Source: Spisula solida (Eukaryota > Mollusca > Bivalvia > Venerida > Mactridae). Taken from it: 64,000 nt of DNA. The notes under the pieces are model-generated. The model saw only the letters and a program-made list of their open reading frames with translations, ran no database searches and was not told the origin of the DNA. Below, one piece after another: positions 34,701 to 43,936 of the stretch (within the stretch, counting starts at the first letter, position 1; each line of letters begins with the position of its first letter). The translations under genes were made by a program, and so were the position numbers. The stretch is taken from positions 44,372,722 to 44,436,721 of the forward strand of contig OX365952.1 in the NCBI GenBank assembly GCA_947247005.1, in the 5' to 3' direction.

Positions 34701-35891
34701 TTGGACTCAGAAAATTCATTGGTTAAGTTTTGTGTTTAGGTCCACTTTTTTCATACACTATGTAGGATATTGCTTTGAAACTTTCAACACTTGTTCATGA
34801 TCAATACCTGACCATGTCAAACAAGAACCATAACTCTGATCTCCATTTTGTGTGAGTAATTGCCCCTTTTTGGACTCAAAATTCCTTGGTTAAGTTTTGT
34901 GTTTAGGTTCACTTTTTTCACACACTATGTCAATGTATGTAGGATATTGCTTTGAAACGTTCAACACTTGTTCATGATCAATACCCGACCATGTCAAACA
35001 AGAACCATAACTCTGATCTGCATTTTGTGTGAGTTTTTGCCCCTTTTTGGACTCAAAATTCCTTGGTTAAGGTTTGTGTTTAGGTCCACTTTTCTCATAC
35101 ACTATGTAGGATATTGCTTTGAAACTTTCAACACTTGTTCTTGATCAATACCTGACCATGTCAAGCTAGAAACAATACCTCTGATCTGCAGTTTGTGTGA
35201 GTTATTGCCCCTTTTTGGACTCAGAAAATTCCTTGGTTAAGTTCTGTGTTTAGGTTCTCTTTTCTCATACACTATGTGGGATATTGCTTTGAAACTTACA
35301 ACACTTGTTCACCATCAATACCTGACCATGTCAAGCAAGACTCATAACTCTGATCTGCATTTTGCATGAGTTAGTGCCCCTTTTTCGTCTTAGTAAATTC
35401 CTTGGTTAAGTTTTGTGTTTAGGTCCACTTTTCTCCTAAACTATCTGAGTTATTGCCCCTTTTTTTCACCATCAATTCCTCACTTTTTTGAGCAAGACTC
35501 ATAACACTGCCCTACTTTATGCAAGGGTAATGGACCTTTTTTACAGTGACAATGATCAGATGAGCGTCTGCACCCGCAAGGCGGTGCTCTTGTTATTTTC
35601 GTCTTTGGTATGACACAGCCTGGGATCGAACCCAATACCTCCTGCACTCGAAGCCGATGCTCAACCACAAGGCTATCTAAGAGGCGGTTAATACCTGATT
35701 GGAAGTTTGAATGTCTGCATAGTTTGATTGAATAATGAGTAATGTATGTAAATAGTGTAAGATGTTGTGATTATGTTTCAGTATATTGGAGCTGTGGATC
35801 AGAAGTGTGTTATATCACTGGTGGTGTGCTGCTGGTACTTCCTTTCCTACTGCTGAGAACCAGTTCTACCTCCCTGGCTGTCAAACACTGA
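22536..35891 (+). CDS. MFSD10: MFSD10 (TETRAN)-like major facilitator transporter, 11 coding exons, complete
   Basis: Joined exons 22536-22742, 25929-26025, 26589-26692, 27425-27583, 27889-28080, 29983-30079, 30791-30902, 32121-32176, 32597-32740, 33428-33565 and 35782-35891 give one frame of 471 codons plus TGA, close to the usual length of about 455 for MFSD10. All joins are in phase and all introns GT-AG. Landmarks: LLAFTVILPLLPSLLD in the first helix, WNSVLFGGLIGSLFSLLQF, the MFS loop 2-3 signature GAASDVYGRRPLM, GGMSKGNVSLSTAVVSD, VYFLYLFLYSGLEFTLTFL with TH following, and MGIFRSLGALARALGP. Expected to be a 12-helix membrane protein; MFSD10 relatives transport organic anions. Start chosen at the ATG at 22,536, which follows an acceptor, so a non-coding exon lies upstream. 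Its introns are heavily invaded by repeats, but no coding exon is broken. Confidence 0.88.
23090..23166. repeat. Inverted repeat, 29-bp perfect arms, in MFSD10 intron 1
   Basis: Arms 23,090-23,118 and 23,138-23,166 (GTGCTCATTACATACGAGTT... and its complement) flank a 19-base spacer. A weaker inverted pair (ATTTATC(A/G)CATAACCT) at about 22,799 and 23,068 may mark a slightly larger element. Confidence 0.75.
23732..25285 (+). repeat. Minisatellite, about 30 copies of a 51-bp unit, in MFSD10 intron 1
   Basis: Each unit contains ACCAACCTGG, GGGTCTAAAGACCATAAC and TGCTGCTACATTTCAA. I count 29 units with the GACCATAA block and one degenerate terminal unit. Before about 24,300 most units are exactly 51 bp and tend to alternate CAAACTC with CAAGCTC. 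After that a longer variant appears, with CAAGCCATTCTC, GGGGGATC and CATAAAC. Because 51 is a multiple of three, open frames occur on both strands, but they are repeat artefacts inside an intron. Confidence 0.95.
25648..25693 (-). ncRNA. Hammerhead-ribozyme-like motif
   Basis: On the minus strand: TTGTATT, then CTGATGA, a small hairpin (GGC, GAAAT, GCC), then GAAAC, and finally AATACAA, which pairs with the opening TTGTATT. This is the order of hammerhead stem I, conserved core, stem II, core, and stem I return. Stem III is not convincing: only the first pair next to GAAA is obvious. Hammerheads of this type occur in Penelope-like elements and in metazoan retrozymes. A short direct repeat (TGAAGTTACTGATTA at about 25,590 and 25,709) surrounds it. 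Could be a decayed copy without activity. Confidence 0.45.
25929..26025 (+). CDS. MFSD10: MFSD10-like coding exon 2
   Basis: Encodes DGLYASLKESVSSFRQLVG through WNSVLFG, the first extramembrane loop up to helix 2. Donor GTAAGT, phase 1. Confidence 0.85.
26277..26565 (-). mobile_element. SINE-B, uninterrupted copy, 20-odd bases before exon 3
   Basis: On the minus strand a tRNA-like head (A-box region GTAGTGGTAGAGC, B box TGGGTTTGATGCC, with the B-box region duplicated) is followed by a body containing GGCTTCTCTTCTCTCATAC. It is the intact counterpart of the split copy at 34,188-35,700. It ends just before the polypyrimidine tract of the acceptor at 26,588. Confidence 0.65.
26589..26692 (+). 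CDS. MFSD10: MFSD10-like coding exon 3
   Basis: Encodes LIGSLFSLLQFIASPVIGAA and the loop 2-3 MFS signature SDVYGRRPLM, ending in VTM. Donor GTGAGT, phase 0. Confidence 0.88.
27425..27583 (+). CDS. MFSD10: MFSD10-like coding exon 4
   Basis: 53 codons: IGVAISYAIWAVSHNFTLFV, IARIIGG, then MSKGNVSLSTAVVSD, the family-typical signature between helices 4 and 5. Phase 0 at both ends. Confidence 0.9.
27889..28080 (+). CDS. MFSD10: MFSD10-like coding exon 5
   Basis: 64 codons spanning helices 5-6: AAIGVAFSIGFVFGPLIGAM, then FALVLAVVDVIYMIVVF and KESLPEHRR. Phase 0 at both ends. Two near-identical segments containing GGGGAAACAAAGAATATTTT (27,761 and 27,822) sit just upstream in the intron. Confidence 0.9.
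28228..28353 (+). repeat. Truncated family-1 hairpin-ended element in MFSD10 intron 5
   Basis: Contains TTCGTCCGTCGTC, CAATTTGCTTGT and the 3' end GACAGGTGAGCGACCTAGG with CCCTCTTG, as in the complete copy at 43,172-43,704. The internal units and most of the 3' hairpin are lost. Confidence 0.6.
28975..29862 (+). mobile_element. Family-4 hairpin-ended element (Helentron-like architecture)
   Basis: The 5' end TATGCTCCCC folds with GGGGGAGCATA a few bases on, followed by a GTCC microsatellite run. Three to four internal units of about 150-170 bp follow, sharing TTGTCCGG, AAACTTCATAGGTG and GGAGTTATTGCCCTTTG. The 3' end has GGGAGCATC (inverted copy of the 5' arm), the hairpin CCGTC-ACT-GACGG and CTCTTGT. 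No coding frame. It lies in MFSD10 intron 5. Confidence 0.65.
29983..30079 (+). CDS. MFSD10: MFSD10-like coding exon 6
   Basis: Encodes AKSISTGWQNTSYLINPVSL and LRFSSVRRISQN, the central cytoplasmic loop with the conserved INPVSLLRF-type block. Donor GTAAAG is the least canonical of the set. Phase 1. Confidence 0.8.
30178..30277. repeat. Inverted repeat, 37-bp arms, MFSD10 intron 6
   Basis: Arms 30,178-30,214 and 30,241-30,277, with CGAATATTTACATGACGCAC mirrored on the right with few mismatches, around a 26-base spacer. Confidence 0.75.
30527..30674 (+). mobile_element. SINE-A, copy 1
   Basis: The tRNA-like head at 30,529-30,600 has GCCTCCGTAGCTCAATGGTT (A box) and a paired T arm CCAGG-TTCAAAT-CCTGG. 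The tail forms a stem-loop (TGCCA ... CAGC-AGAAA-GCTG ... TGGCA) and ends ATGCTCGGCATT. Three further copies lie at 32,775, 47,005 and 57,024. It is the best-preserved copy. The anticodon stem is weak, so it is not a working tRNA. Confidence 0.75.
30791..30902 (+). CDS. MFSD10: MFSD10-like coding exon 7
   Basis: Encodes LSNIRKIGAVYFLYLFLYSG, then LEFTLTFLTHNRLNYD, helix 7 and the loop after it. Donor GTGAGT, phase 2. Confidence 0.9.
31043..31099. repeat. Hairpin, 20-bp perfect arms, MFSD10 intron 7
   Basis: GTGCAACAAGGTTGTATCTC at 31,043-31,062 is exactly mirrored at 31,080-31,099. Further along the same intron, 31,524-31,596 holds two copies of a roughly 45-bp AT-rich unit. Confidence 0.75.
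31822..32086. mobile_element. Inverted-repeat element, internally deleted form
   Basis: Reverse-complement relative of 12,805-13,618 with the middle of about 540 bp missing. What remains is a hairpin around a GGGCGGAGCGAG core plus the GCCAATCAG and CCATTGGCTCATAATG blocks of the other end. It sits just before the acceptor of exon 8 at 32,120. Confidence 0.65.
32121..32176 (+). CDS. MFSD10: MFSD10-like coding exon 8
   Basis: Short exon encoding MQQGKMFCFIGFIMSAVQ (helix 8). Acceptor TTTACAG, donor GTATGT. The phases of 2 in and 1 out restore the frame on both sides. Confidence 0.85.
32597..32740 (+). CDS. MFSD10: MFSD10-like coding exon 9
   Basis: Encodes GGYVRRVPAGKELSIAARG, then IIILIPSFLIMAYAST and AFWIYVSLTLFSF, two membrane helices. 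Donor GTTAGT, phase 1. Confidence 0.88.
32775..32905 (+). mobile_element. SINE-A, copy 2 (MFSD10 intron 9)
   Basis: Same layout as 30,527-30,674 with a partly deleted head (AGCTCATTGTAGCAAGCTTG) and an intact tail stem-loop (CAGC-AGAAA-GCTG), ending ATGCTCGGCATT. Confidence 0.7.
33428..33565 (+). CDS. MFSD10: MFSD10-like coding exon 10
   Basis: Encodes SATVVPCLTTMISLYGG, DDQKGMIMGIFRSLGALARA and LGPVFAST, the helix 10-11 signature of the family. Donor GTATGT, phase 1. Confidence 0.9.
33597..33798. mobile_element. MITE of the GTAAACC family, copy 2
   Basis: Termini TACTGTAAACC and GGTTTACAGTA are exact inverted repeats. The interior shares CGAAAGTTAGTATTCGCG with 21,861-22,053. Non-coding; in MFSD10 intron 10. 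Confidence 0.7.
34188..35700 (-). mobile_element. SINE-B, copy split by a family-2 element
   Basis: Left part 34,188-34,327 (with GAGAGAAGAGAAGCCA) and right part 35,594-35,700 (with GGTATGACACAGCC and the tRNA-like head) together match the continuous copy at 26,277-26,565. The head on the minus strand has B box GGGTTCGATCCC. The interruption is exactly the element 34,328-35,593. Confidence 0.7.
34328..35593 (+). mobile_element. Family-2 hairpin-ended element, complete copy
   Basis: Starts TAGCTCATCTGAT, with GATGAG a little further on forming a 5' hairpin. Six diverged units of about 160-175 bp share CAATACCTGACCATGTCAAG, ATAACTCTGATCTGCATTTT and GTTTAGGTCCACTTTT. Ends ATCAGATGAGCG, a hairpin of CACCCGC-AA-GGCGGTG, then CTCTTGT. 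The boundaries are fixed by the SINE-B it interrupts; no target-site duplication. No reading frame of note. MFSD10 intron 10. Confidence 0.75.
35782..35891 (+). CDS. MFSD10: MFSD10-like terminal coding exon 11
   Basis: Encodes YWSCGSEVCYITGG, then VLLVLPFLLLRTSSTSLAV and KH with TGA at 35,889-35,891: the last helix and a short tail. Confidence 0.85.
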
Positions 35892-36304
35892 ACACGCTAC
35901 ACTGTTTGTTTACAATTTATGTGATATAAGTAATCATGTATAGTCCAGTCAGGGTAATAATACAGTGACACGCGGTCAATTCCACTGTTACAGTGTTAAA
36001 CCAATCATAAAGGCTTATACAGACAGCCATAATTTCAATGCTAAACTAACAAACTATATTCGCTATACCTGTTCAGACAATGGTTGTAATCTTTTGTGTA
36101 CAGATTTACTGCAACGTCACTCTCATAATATCCTAACTGGACTGTATGAATCAATTAATCAGGTCGGTCACTTGTTTACACAACATTATGTATACACATT
36201 TCAATTTCTCTTATTAATGTATTATTTTGATAGACATTATGTGTATTGGTTTGTAGCTGGTATTGGTTTTCACTGCCTTTTTCTCCAATTGAAATGTTTA
36301 AAAC

Positions 36305-36310
36305 AATAAA
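36305..36310 (+). terminator. Candidate polyadenylation signal of the MFSD10-like gene
   Basis: AATAAA lies 414 bases past the stop codon and is the first canonical signal downstream of the gene. A 3' UTR from 35,892 to about 36,330 is inferred. Confidence 0.4.
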
Positions 36311-36629
36311 ACTACAATGTTATGATATTGCAATGTTTGTATACAAGTGACAGATCTGATTAAACTGATCATACTGATGTTATAAATGCTTGCTTTAATA
36401 ACGCCTGTGTGTGTGTACGTGTGTGTTACAGTCTAGTCTTGTTACAGCGATGCTGTTTTGTGTTTGTTTGAGGACCCATTTGGGTAACCCGTTTATTTCT
36501 ATATTATGATAGGTAAATGGCATTGTACGAATATAATACACACAATGTTATTTAAAAAGTCTTTGCTTTTGGTGCCCAAGCACTATACTATTGTAATGAA
36601 TATGTTATTAGTATACTGAATTAATACGT

Positions 36630-37580
36630 TTACTGTAAATCACATTTTATTGCGAGAGTTTTATTTTCACTAAAATCAAAATCATGATTCGCGTAAAAAT
36701 CAGTAACAAATTTATTTTATTTTCACGTATCGGAAATCGAGTAAATTCGAAAATACGTTCACTTTATCGTATGTAAAATGATTGTAGGGGCCTACTTACA
36801 TTATTTTTAAGTTGATAGCATTCGTATCCGCATTCATGTTAGTGCATAGTGCTTTTGTAAAATAAAGATAGGTCTTGGAACATCTTAAAAGCTCGAAGTA
36901 TACCAGAGCTATCCTCAGAAAAACATGTTGCATTTGTAAAAACTCGACAACATATTTACAGAACAGGTGTCATCACGTGAAGTGTAATACTTGTCGGCAT
37001 ATATTCTAGCAAGTCGTGTTTTTAATTTCTTTTAAGCGCATTAGATATACATTGATGTGATTTAACATTATATTCAGGCCTCTGGATTACCGTTTAAAAT
37101 GCCTTTTTTACGGATCGTCTATAAGCGTTCGTGACTGATTTGAACATCAACGCAGACTCGCATGTAAGCTTATTATTTTAATTATTATGGTGCAAGTTTT
37201 ATCGATGGGGCTTAATTTTGTGACTCTATATTGATCAATAATAGTTGCTTGTACAAGTGCCGTTCGTATATAATATGTGTTACTCGATAAAACTGCTAAT
37301 TGGCGGATTACACGGCGGATTGGTGGTTTGTCGCCTTGTTTGATGTTCAAATGACACCATGTTAATTATGATTTCCAGTAAACATATGTAGGTATATACG
37401 CTTGAAGCATATAGCGTCTGTAACACTTGCCATTTTAAATATTTTTGACACTACAAGTTCGCGAATCGTACATTTTCAATGACACAAATTCAACATTCTC
37501 GCAAAAAATAAAATTTGATTTTTTTAAAAAAAATTGCGAAAAAAAGGTAACGCTAAAATTAAGTGATTTACAGTAGTGTT
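36630..37580. mobile_element. Candidate TIR element (weak)
   Basis: ACTGTAAATCAC at 36,632 and GTGATTTACAGT at about 37,566 are inverted. Both sub-ends are rich in TTCGCG-like words, as in the GTAAACC MITEs. The termini are short, so this may be two separate fragments. 37,581-38,418 holds no gene I can support. Confidence 0.3.
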
Positions 37581-38418
37581 GCAATACATTTGTTCCCATG
37601 ATAATGATTACATTATATGAATATGTGAGTATATTTAGTATCGTTGTATTGAGACCTGTCTGTATTACGAACACTTCATCATATCTTTGCTGTGCATTGA
37701 TGTTTGTATCAATACCTGTTATTAGTCTGTTACTTGTTAACTTCTGTTTATCGTAAACAATCGCAAAATACTGTACAGGAGTTCTACAATTCTGCAATGA
37801 TTCGGAAATCAAACTTTTCTGCAGAAAATAAAAGTTTTTTGGTGAAAAAATTCCAAGAATAGTCAAAGTTATGGTCATTTGAATTTTCATCAGCTAAATT
37901 TTTATAATACAACAATGTTTGAAACAGAGTTTTGGTGTAGGGATGTGTGCTAATGGCACTCGAAACAGACCATTGTCATATTTTCAGGATTGGGCATTAG
38001 TCCTCAGTAAACCCCTGTAATGTATCATCAGACGTTTTACTACATTCATTTTAGTTTTGGAGTTGTGCAATAGCATGGGCTCTGTATTGCCTCTGTTCTC
38101 AGAATGCCACAGATATATTTGGTTCATAACATGGCTGAAGTACTCCCTGTGTGTTTGTAGGAAAGTACCATTCTGTCTATGCACTAACATTTATGTGACC
38201 TCTATCTGAAATTGTTTTCAACGATATTTATATTCGATGTTAATTTAGTTCTAAGTTTGGCAAAAGGACTTGTACATAGAAATAGTGTAAATGCATATTG
38301 TTTGTACTGGTATTTTGATTTACTGAATTTCTGTTTGATATCATGGACACACTGTTGCACTGCTAAGGACAAATACTCAGTATCCATGAAATTTCTGAAT
38401 AAGAACATTATTTTTATT

Positions 38419-38803
38419 TATGCCCACCATCTTTGATGAAGGTGTATATTGCTTTGCACATGTCGGACGGTCTATCAGAAGACCAAATGGTTTCCCTTCA
38501 ATAACTCACAAACACTTTACATGGGGGTCGGTCATCAATATTAGATGACCCCTATTGATTTTGAGGTCAGTAGGTCAAGGGTCACTGTGAACTTTACTGT
38601 TTCTGACTATTGGCCTGGTTTCCATGCAATAACTCAAGAACGCTTTACCCAAGGATCTTCAAACTGTACATGGGGGTTGGACATCAACAGTAAATGAACC
38701 CTATTGATTTTGAGATCAGTAGGTCAAGGTCACTGTGACCTTTACCATTTTTGACTATTGGGCTGCAATGTGGGCATAGGTGTTTACAAACATTTGTTTT
38801 TGT
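38419..38803 (+). mobile_element. Family-5 hairpin-ended element
   Basis: Begins TATGCCCACCATC, with GATGAAGGTG following to form a 5' hairpin. Two units share CAATAACTCA, TACATGGGGGT and TATTGATTTTGAG. Ends GTGGGCATA (inverted 5' arm), a hairpin GTGTTT-AC-AAACAT and a decayed TTGTTTTTGT tail. A fragment of the same family lies at 46,605-46,905. Confidence 0.55.
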
Positions 38804-39847
38804 AGATTACTTATTAAGTACAGAAATTGCCTTTCTGTGATCTAGATTTGTTAGTCTATAATCCTATGTCTTCCATTACTGTTGTATACATATAGTGTTC
38901 CTAATTAGACATATTATATTGACGTCAAAATCAACCAAAAATCAAAACAAATGCCAGTGAATATTGTGACTGATCTCGCATAAGGCTAGTACATGTATAT
39001 ATAATGATAATTATAACAACTTTATTTATTATTGTGTATTACATATTTGAGAGGGGTATCAATTTTCAATATGGTCCACTGTACAGATGACCCTTGTAAT
39101 CATCTGCAGATAAATGGCACACACTTTGAAAATTGGACTGGCCATATGTCTTTAATGCCCAGATACAAACAAGATAAACTATTTTAAAAAGTCCATTTTG
39201 GGAAAAACGGTTGAACATTGAAAAAGATGTGAATATTCAAAAACCTGTACAAAAAACCGGTCCGGATATGTGTTACTGTTGCTTGCTTATATTAAGTGCT
39301 TGTGTTTCTTTCTTGACTGACTGAGTCTGGTGCTGTCTGCTGAAATGGCACAATGTATATGTCCGAGTTACCTGTTATATATCACACACATATACCTACT
39401 GCTGGTTGCAGAATGATGTTCTATATCATTGAACTTTATAAAATTGTTCAAAAATTATGTTTTTCCATTTTTGCTAGAGTTATGGCCCCTTGTGGGAGAC
39501 ATATGTTTTGTGTTAAAAACCCTTCTTGATTATTTTATTTTTTGCCATGCTTTGTATATACTTTGCTCAATATATGTACAATTGTCAAAATGTGTGTTTA
39601 AGTGTCAAAATATAAAATTATGTAAAAGTGTCAAAATATGTTATAGTGCTAATACAGTACAACCTTTTTAGTGAAACATCCTTTTTAGGAATATATTTTG
39701 TTGTTGTTGAACTGAGGTTGTTGCTTTTAGGTTAAAATTATTGGAAATGGTTTCTCCGGGGACAAAATGTTTAAAAAAATGTTGTTTAAGGTAGGGTTGT
39801 TGCTGTATGTAAAGGTTGCACTTAAGAGGTTGCACTGTATACGTAGG

Positions 39848-40072
39848 GTGTTAAAAAAGTTTGTTCTCAGAATGTAAATTCATATAAAGTTTTATTTGAT
39901 CATTATAAAAGTAGCTATGAATAATTTCTTATTCTAATCGCTTCATTCAATGCCAGAACGATTAAAACAGTAGTATGACTCGCTGGCATTTAACCTGTAA
40001 ATTTTACATTCTTCTAAAGTCAGAAGGATAGACTATTGAAACGTGAACAATGAGAACAAACTTTTTTAACAC
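39848..40072. mobile_element. MITE with 22-bp perfect TIRs
   Basis: GTGTTAAAAAAGTTTGTTCT with CA following, at 39,848-39,869, is exactly mirrored at 40,051-40,072. Similarity extends outward over a few more bases to ATAC. The 180-bp interior is non-coding. Resembles a Tc1/mariner-type miniature, but the family is not certain. Confidence 0.7.
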
Positions 40073-40727
40073 TCTGTATGTTTTAGTGTCAATATGTGTA
40101 TACATATGTTTTGCATATATAATTTCTTTCCGACCCTTCCATGTCTTCAATGATGCTTTACGTATATGTTGTTACAGAAGTCAGATATGTATTGTTCACA
40201 GATATATTATATAGATATATATACTTGATAGATTGCCACACTGGTATACATATACCCACTGGTTGGGATTGATATACACTGATAGTTTTACTAATCAACA
40301 GAATTGAGCGTATAACAGAGCAGAAATGGTGCCCACGGGTCCAGGAAAACCAGGAATTTGATTTTTCTAGATCTCGGACCAGAAAGTACAGGAAATTCAT
40401 TGAGAAAAAAGCCTGGGAACCCTGAGCAGAGATAGCCGCTCTTTTTAGTTTGTCGGTCATTAACAGACATTTAAAGTTAATTCATTGGATTATGCAATCA
40501 TGTGCAATATGTCTGTGTTTTCACAGCCAAAATTAGATCCTGTATTGGCGAACCTAATTCCTGATTTATATTTATAAACATCTCTGGTAAAGGCAATTAT
40601 TTAGGTTTTCATACTTCAGAGGAAACGGTGCAGGTTTATTGTCTGCTTACCTGATTATATTATACATTGCTTTCGAAAACCATGTTCTAACACTACCAGC
40701 AGTTTCATATATATATATATGTACATA

Positions 40728-41003
40728 CACAGAGGAAACCAGTTTGTGCATGAATTACCGTTAAAACACAGCTACAGAAAAAAACTTAACAGTGTTCTGA
40801 GGAAGAAAATAGTGCAGCGGTTTCTATGTCTTGTTGTGTCGTCAAACGCAGTATATTGGCTATGTTAGAATCGAAATAATGAATATGTACCTGAGTTTTA
40901 TCTATGATAAAGAACGGTCACTTGTTCTGATGCATACATTAAATCATGCACTCATTATTTAATTACTACACATCCAAACTCGTGACCGTGCTTTATTCTA
41001 CGG
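40728..41003 (+). repeat. Dispersed repeat R2, copy 1
   Basis: Starts CACAGAGGAAACCAG and ends near GTGCTTTATTCTACGG. An inverted relative lies at 55,637-55,876, sharing the CCTCTGTG, ACTATTTTCTTCCTC, GAATAAAGCAC and ACTACACATCC blocks in reverse order. Confidence 0.55.
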
Positions 41004-42623
41004 TAAACCACCGGTGCATATTTGTTATTTCTTAAACATTTGAACCATTTACTCCATTGAGACACATGTTGACATATTTTCGTTAATATGTGTATTGTGA
41101 TGCGTTTATTAGATTTCCATGCATATATAATATATCATAGTATTTATTTCTAGCTATGTAAAAATTTCCAAAATGGTTATGTGCATTCATGAAACAGTCT
41201 TACCATGTAAATGAATCAATGGTGTATGGGGTAAAGTGCATAGAATAAACACCTTTCTCGGGACATTATATACTGGACTTTGAATGTCGCAATCCATACA
41301 TAGTCAAAATGTATGTACAATTATGTTGATATTTTAACATGTAGGAAATTCCACTGTAGGAAATTCCACTGTCGGATTCAACAGCAATGATTGCATTGAC
41401 TTTTATGAAACTTTATAGGAATCATCATTACTATAAAGAGATGTATGTATCATTTTGACATCCTGGTTGGATAATTTATCACAAATTTATGGCATTATAA
41501 ATTCTTCGTTTGACTGTGCAATCCCTCCAAAACATTACATTTTCCAGGATCAAGCACACTTTTGGGGGTATTCATTACCTACATTGATAGCTCTAGTTTA
41601 TTCAGTTGTTTACTTTTTGTGATTTGGTTGTCTTTCATTGTACTGTATTTCATACGAGAAATTTGGCTTTTACTTTTATTTATATCTGTCTTCCTGACGC
41701 AGTATGCTATGTGATAGACTCAATACACAGTTATCTCTCTTGTTGCACTCTTAGAATAGATTCGATCCAACATGGGAGATAACTACTGTAGGAGTTTGAA
41801 TGTGTTGTTCTATCTAGTCTTTGCTGTTCTTGTTTCTTGCTTGATTGTCAGTTTCAGAAATTGTTGTACGTGTGTCTACTCCTGGACCAACATTTTTCAT
41901 CTAATAGCATATATGACAAGTCACATGTAGTATTACATCTGGGAACGTGACAAATTATTGACGTATGTAAATGTTTGATTTATGTATAAATTTGTTATAT
42001 TTACCTATTTTGTCGCAAACACTGTTTTGATCTTTCTCCTGTCTATAAATATATCTTGTTATATATTGATCATCCCTCATGCATGTTTACTGGTGGTACG
42101 CATTAAACAATCGGTAACTGTCTGTCTGAATAGATATATAGTATGGAGAATTTGACTCGACTCTCGACCTTCTATTAGCATAATTGAACAGCCGATATAT
42201 GGTCTATATTTATAACCCCTGCTATTTGTTTTCATAAGCGGGTAGTATCACGAAGACGCTCTAGGTGTAATACCAACACAAATCTTAAGGACCAATACTG
42301 CACGATTTGCTTGCAGATATTTATATATTCAACGCAAGAACCTTGTAATATATTCATGCATAAAGGTCAGGATTGGGTCAAATTCTCTGTGCTATACCCG
42401 TGAATTATAGATGATAAAGTGTGGTATATGTACAATTTACACTATTAAATGGCACATTTTGCTTCAATGCTCAACTTCTTTTATGCAAGTAGGAGGCATT
42501 TTGACTGTCAAAGACATTTCAAATCGTTTTGACGTGTGATCACACAAAGAGCGATGTGATAGACCTTGACATTTGAATGTCATGCATGGGCAAGTAACTG
42601 TGTCCATTTTGTTAACAAATGTG
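41004..42623. other. No gene seen
   Basis: AT-rich intergenic DNA. The only local feature is a short direct duplication of GTAGGAAATTCCACT near 41,342-41,372. Confidence 0.5.
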
Positions 42624-42880
42624 CATACCTGCCAAGTTTCCAAAATCCAAAAGTGGAGTGGTAACTGAAATCTGACACTAATTAAGACCACAATAAACAA
42701 TGTGACACTTCAAAAGTGCCAGTCAGTTTTATTTGGTAATATATTTGCTAATAACAAAGGGCCACAAAATGCTATCTGAAATCCAGAGTAAAGGTGAGTT
42801 AAATCGAAAAATCAGTTATTTTATTTAAAATAAAAGTGGAGAACCTCCACTTTAAGTGGAGTGAGAACTTGGCAGGTATG
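42624..42880. mobile_element. MITE with CATACCTGCCAAGTT termini
   Basis: CATACCTGCCAAGTT at 42,624-42,638 is mirrored exactly at 42,866-42,880. AAAGTGGAG words occur inside both ends. Non-coding. Confidence 0.65.
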
Positions 42881-43157
42881 AAATGTGTATATAACATGGC
42901 ATTATTCCCTGTTTTATAATGCACGAGCGACGTAACGTCATTTCCTGCTTTGTTTAATGTTATCAGTCATGACTACTATTAAAGCTATCACAATCATGGC
43001 AGTGTATATTTTGCTTGAATGGTAATTTTGTTTCATTGGTATGATAAATAGATATCAGATGTGTGATATCATTATTGTCAACCCGAACGTCACTCAATGT
43101 AAAAGCCGAGGGTGACATTATGTTTTGAGGGTTGACTATATCAGTGTCACCCATGCA

Positions 43158-43936
43158 GGGTACTGTTTTATTAGCTCACCTGTCACAAAGTGACACGAGT
43201 GAGCTTTTGTGATCACTCTTCGTCCGTCGTCCGTCCGTCAACAATTTGCTTGTGTAGACACTAGAGGTTACAATTTTGACCTAGTATTTATGAAACTTGG
43301 TCACAATGATCATCTCAACAAAATCTAGGTCAAGTTTGATATTGGGTCATCTGGGGTCAAAAACTACTTCACAAGGTCAGATTATAGAAAAACCTTGTGT
43401 AGTCACTAGAGGTCACAATTTTGACCTAATCTTTTTGAAACATGGTCACAATGATCATCTCAACAAAATTTAGGTCAAGTTCAATATTGGGTCATTCGGG
43501 GTCTAAAACTAGGTCACAAGGTCAAAGTCACAATTTTAGCCTAATCCTTACGAAACTTAGTCAGAGTGATCATCTCAATAAAATCTAGGTCAAGTGCAAT
43601 ATTGCGTCATATGGGGTCAAGAACTAGGTCACTAGGTCAAATCACTGGTCTTGCATGTACTGCTATGACAGGTGAGCGACCTAGGGCCCTTTGGGCCCTC
43701 TTGTCAAACCACTTATGAAAATCTTAAATGTACGCTCAAATTTAAATTCTTTATAATTCTATAACAACGGCAAATTATTGACAGATATGGTTAACTTTGT
43801 AGGGGTTGAGTAACTGAATCATTATTAGTATTGCAGATACCTTTATCACGCTTCAAAATTGTAAACAAATAATAAAGAATTTAAATTTGAGTGTAAGTTT
43901 ACGATTTCCGTAAGTGCTTTGATAAAACAATTCCCG
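43158..43936. mobile_element. MITE interrupted by a family-1 element
   Basis: The right arm (43,873-43,936; TAAAGAATTTAAATTTGAG through GTGCTTTGATAAAAC) mirrors a left arm that is cut in two. TGTTTTAT ends at 43,171, and the rest, CAAACCACTTATG through ATTTAAATTCTTTA, starts at 43,705. Removing 43,172-43,704 restores a continuous TIR. About 245 bp without the insert. Confidence 0.65.
43172..43704 (+). mobile_element. Family-1 hairpin-ended element, complete copy
   Basis: The 5' end is a hairpin, AGCTCAC ... TCAC-AAA-GTGA ... GTGAGCT. A GTCC-rich run and three units of about 110-125 bp follow (TTTTGACCTA, AAACTTGGTCACAATGATCA, ATATTGGGTCAT). The 3' end is GACAGGTGAGCG, the hairpin AGGGCCC-TTT-GGGCCCT overlapping CTCTTGT. 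Boundaries are exact because it splits a MITE arm. Orientation is defined by analogy with families 2 and 4. Confidence 0.75.
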
